From: Myxococcales bacterium
GTDB taxonomy: Bacteria > Myxococcota_A > Polyangia > Polyangiales > Ga0077539
Reading direction: 5' to 3'
Length of the DNA stretch: 64,000 bases
Assembly (NCBI GenBank): GCA_030652255.1
Contig: JAUSAZ010000097.1
Span: forward strand, 62,001-126,000
In this document: positions 57,805 through 64,000 of the stretch, in pieces
How the letters are laid out: each line of letters opens with the position of its first letter
Position numbering within the stretch: the stretch's first letter is position 1
The notes under the pieces: generated by a model
What the model was told of the DNA's origin: nothing
Seen by the model: the letters and a program-made list of their open reading frames with translations, nothing else
Databases searched by the model: none
Program-made: the position numbers and the translations under genes

Positions 57805-59400
57805 ATGGGTGTGGTGGCGCGAGCGACGACCCGACTCGGCGGCGTGGTGCTGGTCGCGGCCTGCGCAACGGCGCGCCCTCCCGTCCAGACCACGCGCGCC
57901 GTCGAGGAGGCGCCCCCGCGCGCCCTGCACGCGCCGCGCACCTCGTGTCAGCCGCCGCACGAGCCCACGCTCGCCGCGGGCTACCGGGTGGTCCGCTGGC
58001 CGACGGCGCCGCGCTTCCTCTCCGTGGGGGCGCTCGGCGGGGCGCTCTTCGCGACCACGACCAGCTCGCTCTGCGCCAGCGCCGACGGGGGATTGCAGTG
58101 GCGCCCGCTGCTGGAATCCCTGGAGTACCCGACGCTCCTCGCGATGGACCACGGCGCCGTGGTGGTGCGCGAGGGCATCGACCCCAACGGCGACGCGGTG
58201 CCCGGCGCCGAGGTGCGCTGGTGGATCAGCGACGACGGCGGTGAGCGCTGGCGAGACCAGCGGGCGGCGCCTGCCTCCGTGGGCCACGGGGTCACCCGGG
58301 TGACCGTGCCCCGCGTGGGAGCGCGCGATGCGGTCTCCTGCGGCGGGGTGCTCTTCGCGACGGTCGACCGGGAGGGCGGGCCGATCGTCATCGAGAGCGT
58401 GGACGGCGGAGACGCCTGGCGCCGGGCGAGGGGGGTCGGGGCGCTTCCGCGGGAGGGCGTGCGCGTCCGCTGCGTGGCGTCGGGCTTCGTGATGATCGAG
58501 CGCCGCGACCGGATGCCCGTTGCGTTCTCCCGGGACGCGGGGGCGACGTGGCGCGCGGTGCGTCCGCCGCCGGTGATCGTGCCCGACGAGGGGGACGTGG
58601 TTCGCGTCGAGCGGGGCTGCGTGCCGCTGGTCCCGCGCGGACTCTTCTGTGAGCTCTACGGGCAGACCTGGGTGAGCAACGACGACGGCCGGCGGTGGCA
58701 CCGCGGCTCGTCGCCCGTAGGCGGGCGATCGCTTGTCGAGCGGGGCGCGCAGCTCGTCGGCGTGGGCGGCGGCGTGGCCGAGAGCAACGACTCGGGCCGG
58801 CGGTGGATGCTCCGCGCGTCGGGCGCCGGTCGCTCCAACCTCGGCCTCCGCGGCGGCATCGTCGACGACCGGAGCTACTGGCTCGCGGGCTCGGCCCTCT
58901 GGTGGACCGACGACGCCGGCGAGAACTGGTCCGCGACCCTGCTCTCGTGGGAGCTCGTCGCGGTGATCGACCGCCGTCGGTGGGTGGGCTTCGTCGCGGG
59001 CCCCGACGGCGAGGCCTGCCGCGGCAAGGTGGTGACCACCGTCGACGGCGGCCGGCGCTGGCGCACGACGCTGAGCAGGGTGGTCTCCGTGCGCTCGATC
59101 GGCGGCGCGCTGCACGCCACCCTGTGCGGGCCGACGCCCCGTTATCGGGTGGGCCGCGACGGCGTCACGTGGCGGCCGAGCACGATGGACGCAGCGGGCG
59201 ACGACCCCGAGCTGGACCCGGTCGTCCGCACCGGGGCCGGGGACTTCGTGCGCCTCGAGGACGACAGCGTGCGGGGCGGCGACGCCGTGCTCGCCACGGG
59301 ATGGCCGCGGGACATCGTGCCGGTGATGGGGCGGTCCCGCGACGGCGTCGTCGACCTCGTGGTCTTCGGCAACGGAACCGTCTTGACGAGGTCTCAGTAG
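57805..59400 (+). CDS. Asp-box (BNR-repeat) beta-propeller lipoprotein
   Basis: 531 aa from ATG 57805. Lipobox VAAC (GGVVLVAACATARPP). It then has eight Asp-box motifs of the SxDxGxxW type: ASADGGLQW, SDDGGERW, SVDGGDAW, SRDAGATW, SNDDGRRW, SNDSGRRW, TDDAGENW and TVDGGRRW. Asp boxes cap blades in sialidase, photosystem assembly factor and sortilin propellers. No catalytic sialidase residues are obvious, so a binding or structural role at the cell surface is more likely. It converges with the anti-sigma gene, the two stop ends overlapping by seven bases. Confidence 0.82.
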   Translation: MGVVARATTRLGGVVLVAACATARPPVQTTRAVEEAPPRALHAPRTSCQPPHEPTLAAGYRVVRWPTAPRFLSVGALGGALFATTTSSLCASADGGLQWRPLLESLEYPTLLAMDHGAVVVREGIDPNGDAVPGAEVRWWISDDGGERWRDQRAAPASVGHGVTRVTVPRVGARDAVSCGGVLFATVDREGGPIVIESVDGGDAWRRARGVGALPREGVRVRCVASGFVMIERRDRMPVAFSRDAGATWRAVRPPPVIVPDEGDVVRVERGCVPLVPRGLFCELYGQTWVSNDDGRRWHRGSSPVGGRSLVERGAQLVGVGGGVAESNDSGRRWMLRASGAGRSNLGLRGGIVDDRSYWLAGSALWWTDDAGENWSATLLSWELVAVIDRRRWVGFVAGPDGEACRGKVVTTVDGGRRWRTTLSRVVSVRSIGGALHATLCGPTPRYRVGRDGVTWRPSTMDAAGDDPELDPVVRTGAGDFVRLEDDSVRGGDAVLATGWPRDIVPVMGRSRDGVVDLVVFGNGTVLTRSQ

Positions 59401-60611
59401 GCCGACTGGTTGAAGTCCGTCTGGACGTTGCTGTTCGAGCGGCGGGCGGGGCGTGTGGCGGCGGGTCGGGGCGCCGAGGGCTGCACCATCCCCGCGCCGG
59501 TCTGCGTCCGGGGCGCCGAGCTGGGCACCTGACCGGCGAGCGCGGCGGGGTCGGCCGCGGGCGTGAGGTACTGCGCCCGGACGCGGTTGGCCTCCTCGCC
59601 GCGACCCGCGCTGTTGAGGGCGCGGTGCAGGGCGAGGGCGATCGCCTGGCGCTCCGCGGGCGGCGGGTCGAGCGCGAGGGCGCGCTGGTAGTTGGCGATC
59701 GCGTTGGAGAGGTCACCGCGGGACGACGCGCTCTCCGCGCTGGCGCGGGCAGACGACCAGCTCGACGGCGCTGGCGCGGGCGCTGCCGGCATCGCTGCCT
59801 GCAGCTGCCGCTCCTCGTCGGCCGGAACCTGCGCGTACCCGCCACGCGACCCTGGAGCCGCCGCGGCCACGGGCGCGGGTGGGTCTGCGGCCACGGCCTC
59901 GGCCTCGCTCAGCGGGGCGGACCTCGCGAGCCCGGCCGACGAGGCGTTGCCCAGCGGACGAGCGCTACGCCCGCTGGCGCTCCCGCTGCCGAGGTCTGCG
60001 CCGCGAACGGCGTCGACGTTCTGCGCGCGGGCGGCATGGGCCTGCACCCTTCCCTCCGCCGGGGCCACCGGCCGCGCGACGGGAGCGCGCGAGCGCATGC
60101 TGTTCGCGGGCGCGGCCGCGGGCGTCGGCGCGGGCTCGGGCGTCGGCGCGAGCTCCGTGGCCGGGATCACCTCCGGCTGGGCCATCTCCGTGGTCACCGA
60201 CTGCGTCGGCGAGCGGAAGGGGAGGTATCGCAGCCCGAGGCCCACCATCAGCAGCGAGATCGCCACCATGGCGACCTGCCGGCGCATCGCCAGCTCGCCC
60301 ACCCGCTGGAGCCAGCCCACCGAGCGGGCCTCGCGGGCGCGCTCGATCGGGATCACCGCGGACACCCGCCCGGACACCGCCGCGGTGACCGGCGCCGTCG
60401 ACGTGAGGGCCGCCATCACGGCCGCGGAGTGCACCGGCGCGTCGGGGAGGGACAGCTTCGACGCGAGGACGCGGGTGCGCCCGAGGCCCTCGCTCGCCGC
60501 GCGGCACTCGTCGCAGCCGTCGAGGTGCGCGCGCACCTCGGCCGCGCGAGCCGCGTCGAGCTCGTCGTAGTGCAGGTCCAGCAGGAGGTCGTTGCAGGTC
60601 TCGCAATCCAT
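59394..60611 (-). CDS. Anti-sigma factor-like membrane protein with TPR-type C-terminus
   Basis: 405 aa. Zinc-finger anti-sigma domain (zf-HC2): HLDGCDECRAA with Cys residues also at MDCETCNDL, giving the His-x3-Cys-x2-Cys motif. A membrane helix near residues 112-130 (QVAMVAISLLMVGLGLRYLP) is followed by a long Ala/Pro/Ser-rich periplasmic region and a TPR-like end (DLSNAIANYQRALALDPPPA). It begins four nt after the ECF sigma gene stop, the classic sigma/anti-sigma arrangement, and presumably holds that sigma factor at the membrane. Confidence 0.85.
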   Translation of the reverse strand: MDCETCNDLLLDLHYDELDAARAAEVRAHLDGCDECRAASEGLGRTRVLASKLSLPDAPVHSAAVMAALTSTAPVTAAVSGRVSAVIPIERAREARSVGWLQRVGELAMRRQVAMVAISLLMVGLGLRYLPFRSPTQSVTTEMAQPEVIPATELAPTPEPAPTPAAAPANSMRSRAPVARPVAPAEGRVQAHAARAQNVDAVRGADLGSGSASGRSARPLGNASSAGLARSAPLSEAEAVAADPPAPVAAAAPGSRGGYAQVPADEERQLQAAMPAAPAPAPSSWSSARASAESASSRGDLSNAIANYQRALALDPPPAERQAIALALHRALNSAGRGEEANRVRAQYLTPAADPAALAGQVPSSAPRTQTGAGMVQPSAPRPAATRPARRSNSNVQTDFNQSAY

Positions 60612-60615
60612 GGCG

Positions 60616-61236
60616 TCACCCGAGGGTGCGGGCGTAGTCCTCGTACTCGACGAGGGAGGACTGCAGCCGCTCGAGAGCGTAGCGCATCCGGGACTTCACG
60701 GTGTTCTCTGGCGCGCCGACCACGTCGGCGATCTCCTTGAAGGACATGTGGGAGTACTCGCGCAGCACGAAGACCTCGCGCTGGTCGCCCGGCAGGGACT
60801 CGATGGCCACCACGAGGCTGCGCTGCAGCTGGTGGCCGATGGCGTTGCGGTCGGCGCCCGGGTCGTTGGCCGCGACGCTGTCGCCGAGCGTCGCGCCGTC
60901 GTCGTCGCGCGACTGGTCGAGCGAGGGGTGCCGGCGGTGCACGGCCTTGCGCGCGTGGTCGATGCACAGGTTGCGGGCGACGGTGTACGCCCACGTCGTG
61001 AAGCGCGACGCGCGCTGGAACTCCCGCGCGCCCTGGATCATGCGCAGCCAGGCGTCCTGGAGGATCTCGTCGGCGGTGGCGGGGTTCTTCACCGACCGGA
61101 GGATGAAATGGAAGATGGGCGTGCGGTGTCTGCGCATGAGCTCCTCGAAAGCACGCGCCTCTCCCTCCCGAAAGCGATCGAGCAGCAGTTCATCGCTGAG
61201 CGTTGCGAGCCGATCGGCGTTCACTGTGCCAGGCAC
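60616..61236 (-). CDS. ECF RNA polymerase sigma factor
   Basis: 206 aa with GTG start 61236; a GTG at 61224 is also possible. Sigma-2: FEELMRRHRTPIFHFILRSV, ADEILQDAWLRMIQG and FTTWAYTVARNLCIDHARK. Sigma-4: LPGDQREVFVLREYSHMSFK, EIADVVGAPENTVKSRMRYA. No sigma-3, so ECF class. It is co-transcribed with the downstream anti-sigma gene (four-nt gap). The 281-nt region upstream is shared with the divergent envelope operon and contains an inverted CCTAGG pair, so the sigma factor or another regulator may control both sides. Confidence 0.92.
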   Translation of the reverse strand: MPGTVNADRLATLSDELLLDRFREGEARAFEELMRRHRTPIFHFILRSVKNPATADEILQDAWLRMIQGAREFQRASRFTTWAYTVARNLCIDHARKAVHRRHPSLDQSRDDDGATLGDSVAANDPGADRNAIGHQLQRSLVVAIESLPGDQREVFVLREYSHMSFKEIADVVGAPENTVKSRMRYALERLQSSLVEYEDYARTLG

Positions 61237-61264
61237 TGGGATCTTGGAGGTCGTTGCTTACGAG

Positions 61265-61362
61265 GACCTAGGGACGCACGACCGCCGCAGACGGTCTCCG
61301 TCCGACGGCAGCGACCCGATGCGGAACTCAACCCGCGCACCGCTTAGGGGGCATCCTAGGTC
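61265..61362. promoter_or_regulatory. Inverted pair of CCTAGG sites in divergent promoter region
   Basis: GACCTAGG (61265-61272) and CCTAGGTC (61355-61362) are perfect eight-base inverted copies, 82 nt apart, between the sigma gene and the divergent operon. CTAG is very rare in GC-rich genomes, so two copies in 100 bp of intergenic DNA suggests a protein-binding pair. No known regulator is assigned. Confidence 0.4.
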
Positions 61363-61432
61363 AGGTCGTGGCGCGCGGTCCATCGACACTTTCGCCGACG
61401 CCGACCGGGCGCCTCGGCGGCGACGGAGCGCG

Positions 61433-61462
61433 TTGACCCTCGGGATGGCACTGGGGTACACC
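61433..61462 (+). promoter_or_regulatory. Candidate promoter (TTGACC-N18-TACACC)
   Basis: TTGACC at 61433-61438, 18 nt, TACACC at 61457-61462. Predicted transcription start near 61469, giving a roughly 50-nt leader that includes the GGAGGG at 61507-61512 before GTG 61518. It would drive the three-gene envelope operon. Confidence 0.4.
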
Positions 61463-61517
61463 TCCCGCTGCGATTCAAGCGGTACTGCCCGATGGCGTGG
61501 CGAGATGGAGGGTGCGC

Positions 61518-62288
61518 GTGCAACGGCGGATGCTGCCTCGATGGTTGGTTTCAGCGGTGATCGTTGTCGCGCCGGCGTACGTGGCCGCGCAGCCCGCGCC
61601 GCCCGCGCCGCCCGCTGCGCTCCCGCCGCCGGCCGCCGCGGCGCCGATGGTGATGCCCGCGCCGGCCGCGACGACGCCCGTGTCGGCGATCCCGGCGCCG
61701 GCGCCGGTGACCGGGCGCTCCGTGGCGCTGCGGGAAATCGACGGCGAGATGACCTCGCTCTCCAACGACCTCACGGCGGCGCACACGCGGCTGCAGCAGC
61801 TCACCGCGACGGTGCTGAGCCAGGTCGGCGGCGGCGGGGCGCAGCTCATCATCGAGCACCAGAACGACATGGGCTCGACGTTCCGGCTGGCGCGCGCCAC
61901 GTACAGCCTCGATGGGTCGACCATCGGCACCCGCACCGATGAGGGTGGCTCGCTCGCCGAGCAGCGCACCTTCCCGGTCTTCGACGGGCGCATCACGTCG
62001 GGGGAGCACACGCTCACGGTGAGCCTGGAGTACCAGGGCAATGGGTTCGGGATCTTCTCGTACATCCGGGGCTACACGTTCCGCGCGCGCTCGGTGCAGG
62101 CCTTCAGCGTGCCCGAGGGGCGCGCGCTCCGGTTGACGGTGGTGGGCTATGAGCGAGGCGGCGCGACCACCGCCGTCGAAGAGCGGCCGGCCATCCGGTA
62201 CACGCAGCAGGTGATGACAATCCCCGAGGCGACGGCGTTGTCCAACGCCTCGGTGGGCGGAGCGGCGGCAGCGCCGGCGGCGCGATGA
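61518..62288 (+). CDS. Periplasmic protein, paralogue of next gene
   Basis: 256 aa from GTG 61518, chosen because GGAGGG lies five nt upstream; a GTG at 61497 has none. Signal peptide LVSAVIVVAPAYVAAQ, then a Pro/Ala-rich linker, a short coiled-coil (GEMTSLSNDLTAAHTRLQQL), and a beta-rich domain with EHQNDMGSTFRLARATYSLD, TSGEHTLTVSLEYQGNG and IRGYTFRARSVQAFSVPEGR. The same blocks recur in the next protein, so the two arose by duplication. No named family is recognised. ATGA overlap joins it to the next gene. Confidence 0.8.
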   Translation: MQRRMLPRWLVSAVIVVAPAYVAAQPAPPAPPAALPPPAAAAPMVMPAPAATTPVSAIPAPAPVTGRSVALREIDGEMTSLSNDLTAAHTRLQQLTATVLSQVGGGGAQLIIEHQNDMGSTFRLARATYSLDGSTIGTRTDEGGSLAEQRTFPVFDGRITSGEHTLTVSLEYQGNGFGIFSYIRGYTFRARSVQAFSVPEGRALRLTVVGYERGGATTAVEERPAIRYTQQVMTIPEATALSNASVGGAAAAPAAR

Positions 62289-63070
62289 GGCAGTCAGTGA
62301 AGAGGCGAGACGGCATGCGGCGGTTTACTGCGACGGTAATGGTTCTCGTGGCGATGGCGCCGGGCGGGGTGGCCCTCGCCCAGCAGCTCGACGGAGGGTC
62401 CGAGCCCCCGTCGGCCATGATCACCGGGGCGCAGGATGGCGGCATGGTCGCGGCGCCGCAGGCCATCGAGGCGCCGGTCGGCGACGATGCGGGGGCGGTC
62501 ACCGGCGAGCAGTACGTCGTGCGCCTGCGCAACCTCGAGCAGCGCATCAACGAGCTGAAAGAGGAGATCTTCCGCTCCAAGGCCCGGCTGTCGCTGCTGG
62601 CCGAGTCGGTGCTTCAAAACGCCGTCGGCGGGTCGCGCGCGCAGATCGTCCACCAGAACGAGATGGGCGGCTCGTACCGCCTCGCGTCGGTGGTGTACTC
62701 GCTCGACGGCGCGCCGATCTTCAACCGCGACGACGAGACCGGCGCCCTCGCCGACCGCCGGGAGTTCCAGGTCTACAACGGCCAGATCGGCTCCGGCGAC
62801 CACAGCCTCGGCGTCAACCTCACGTACATCGGCGCGGGCCTGCCCTACATGCGCGGCTACCGCTTCTCGGTGCGCTCGACGCAGAGCTTCTCCATCCCCG
62901 AGGGCAAGGCGATCCAGATCCGCGTGGTGGGCTTCGAGAAGGGCGGGCCCCTGGAGTCCCCCGAGAGCCGTCCCGCGGTGCGCTACGTCCAGCGGGTGAT
63001 CTCGCTGCGCGAGGCGGCCGAGGGCGCCGAGGCGACGCCGGCACCGACGGGCGGGGCCGGCACCCGATGA
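62285..63070 (+). CDS. Periplasmic protein, paralogue of preceding gene
   Basis: 261 aa. Signal peptide (TVMVLVAMAPGGVALAQ), acidic linker, a coiled coil (RNLEQRINELKEEIFRSKAR) and a beta-rich domain with VHQNEMGGSYRLASVVYSLD, GSGDHSLGVNLTYIGAG and MRGYRFSVRSTQSFSIPEGK, parallel to those of the preceding protein. Both neighbours are joined by ATGA overlaps, so stoichiometric production as a complex is likely. A role in motility or envelope machinery is a guess from the operon with a TPR protein. Confidence 0.8.
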   Translation: MRQSVKRRDGMRRFTATVMVLVAMAPGGVALAQQLDGGSEPPSAMITGAQDGGMVAAPQAIEAPVGDDAGAVTGEQYVVRLRNLEQRINELKEEIFRSKARLSLLAESVLQNAVGGSRAQIVHQNEMGGSYRLASVVYSLDGAPIFNRDDETGALADRREFQVYNGQIGSGDHSLGVNLTYIGAGLPYMRGYRFSVRSTQSFSIPEGKAIQIRVVGFEKGGPLESPESRPAVRYVQRVISLREAAEGAEATPAPTGGAGTR

Positions 63071-64000
63071 AGCGCCGGGGGCTTCGGGGTTGGGGTCTCT
63101 CCGCGGTGGTCGCGGCGCTCGTCGCGCCGTCGGCCGTGCACGCGCAAGACCTCGGGGAGGTCGGCTCGCAGCTCACGGTGCTCGAAGGGCAGACCGCGCA
63201 GATCGGTCAGCTCGCGTCGAGCGCGGCGAGCGGGACGGCCCGGCAGGGTCCGGACTACCAGGAGCGCTTCGCGGACGCCGAGCTGCTCTACCGCCTGCGC
63301 GACTACGCGCGCTCCGCGGTGCTCTTCACGGACATCGTGGAGAACTTCGCCAACACCCCGGCCTTCCCGCAGGGCTTGTACCTCCTCGGCGACGCGCTCT
63401 TCCAGGCGGGCGACCGCTACGGCGCGCGCACCCGCTTCCGGCAGGTGCTCGACCACGCGGGCGAGCCGGTGTTCCGTCCGTTCGTGCAGCGGGCGCTCGG
63501 CCGGCTCATCGAGATCGAGATCGCGCTCGGCGCCAACGACGAGGAGAGCAGCCGGCGGGTGGAAGACTACTTCCGCCGCCTCGGGCAGATCCCTCCATCG
63601 GAGATCGAGGCGCAGACGACGTACACGCGCGGGAAGTTCCTCTTCCTGCGCGGCACGCCCGACCTCGACGGGGCGCGCCAGGCCTTCGAGGCCATCCCCG
63701 CCGCGGCGCCGCTCTATCCCCAGGCGCGCTACTTCCTCGGCGCGATCCTCACGGTGCGCCAGCAGTACCCCGAGGCCATCGAGGCCTTCCAGCGCGTGAG
63801 CCAGCTCGAGGCCGACGGGCCCGACCAGCAGCGCGTGATCGACCTCTCGATCCTCGCCGTCGGGCGCCTGCAGGTCGAGCGCGAGAGCTTCGACGCGGCC
63901 ATCGAGAGCTACCAGCGCATCGGGCGCAACTCCGCGTACTTCGACCGCGCCCTCTTCGAGCAGGCCTGGGCGTACATCAAGCTCGGCGACGCCATCCGCG
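63067..64000 (+). CDS. TPR-repeat periplasmic protein (3' end outside window)
   Basis: At least 311 codons, running off the window end. ATG 63067 overlaps the previous stop. Signal peptide (WGLSAVVAALVAPSAVHAQ), a short coiled coil, then tetratricopeptide helices such as DAELLYRLRDYARSAVLFTD, YLLGDALFQAGDRYGARTRF, ARYFLGAILTVRQQYPEAIE and SFDAAIESYQRIGRNSAYFD. It resembles TPR proteins of Myxococcota envelope or gliding complexes, but no specific homologue is recognised. It is the third gene of the operon with the two paralogous periplasmic proteins. Confidence 0.85.
   Translation, partial: MKRRGLRGWGLSAVVAALVAPSAVHAQDLGEVGSQLTVLEGQTAQIGQLASSAASGTARQGPDYQERFADAELLYRLRDYARSAVLFTDIVENFANTPAFPQGLYLLGDALFQAGDRYGARTRFRQVLDHAGEPVFRPFVQRALGRLIEIEIALGANDEESSRRVEDYFRRLGQIPPSEIEAQTTYTRGKFLFLRGTPDLDGARQAFEAIPAAAPLYPQARYFLGAILTVRQQYPEAIEAFQRVSQLEADGPDQQRVIDLSILAVGRLQVERESFDAAIESYQRIGRNSAYFDRALFEQAWAYIKLGDAIR

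Noticed and set aside
61323-61346. Possible ECF-type promoter starting with GGAACT
   Set aside because: The downstream element does not appear at the usual 16-17-nt spacing; no convincing -10 box of the CGTC type.

Overview
This 64 kb window comes from a very GC-rich bacterial chromosome (about 70% GC or more by eye, with nearly every third codon position G or C). Gene content suggests a Myxococcota-type predatory or soil bacterium, probably class Polyangia. This is inference: the pointers are MopE-like Cys-rich lipoproteins, a Ser/Thr kinase fused to RCC1 repeats, a KaiC-family ATPase next to a hybrid histidine kinase, several PAS/GAF kinases, PilB/PilT-type ATPases and many Asp/Pro/Thr-rich lipoproteins. 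There are no rRNAs, CRISPR arrays, insertion sequences or prophage genes. One tRNA is present, a selenocysteine tRNA. Coding density is high and no gene-free stretch exceeds 300 bases; the longest gap is about 280 bases, upstream of 61518.

Layout. 1-4655: the end of a giant secreted FG-GAP/Ig-like protein, a 55-aa peptide with a YxxP leader motif (candidate RiPP precursor), a convergent nucleotidyltransferase and a 61-aa ORF. 4763-11856: a DUF218 protein, a saccharopine dehydrogenase-like enzyme, a VOC protein, a membrane protein resembling PaxB/Pyr4 terpene cyclases, a TPR-like protein, a chlorite-dismutase-family protein, a GDP-mannose hydrolase-type Nudix protein and an acyl-CoA ligase. 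12059-20156: a Cys-rich lipoprotein, an outer-membrane-like protein, MtfA-type peptidase, PilB- and PilT-type ATPases and a small partner protein. 20203-28955: a secreted esterase, two polytopic membrane proteins, a small lipoprotein, YihY/BrkB, a cyclophilin, fumarase C and a duplicated CsbD. 29091-40151: signalling (KaiC, four multidomain kinases including one Ser/Thr kinase) plus a CPPG-repeat secreted protein and a DUF938 protein. 40216-44711: TesB, topoisomerase III and a lipoprotein.

44759-49733 is a compact urate-degradation operon in which five genes encode six activities: PuuD (urate to hydroxyisourate), UraH, a fused allantoicase-UraD, AllB and AllA. Together they cover urate to glyoxylate plus urea. 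49801-51135 is a CNNM/CBS membrane protein. 51186-52312 holds three short ORFs that look like remnants of a NAD-linked [NiFe]-hydrogenase locus (HoxF N-terminus, HypA and HypB), each missing internal sequence. 52538-59400 has a P2-type ATPase, a PAS/GAF kinase, tRNA-Sec and an Asp-box lipoprotein. 59394-64000 has an ECF sigma/anti-sigma pair divergent from an operon of two paralogous periplasmic proteins and a TPR protein cut by the window end.

A recurring theme is the promoter layout. Several genes have a TTGAC(G/C)-like -35 box 36-42 nt upstream of the start codon, a weak -10 box and only 6-10 nt between the -10 box and the start. This predicts leaderless or nearly leaderless mRNAs and helps choose among start codons.
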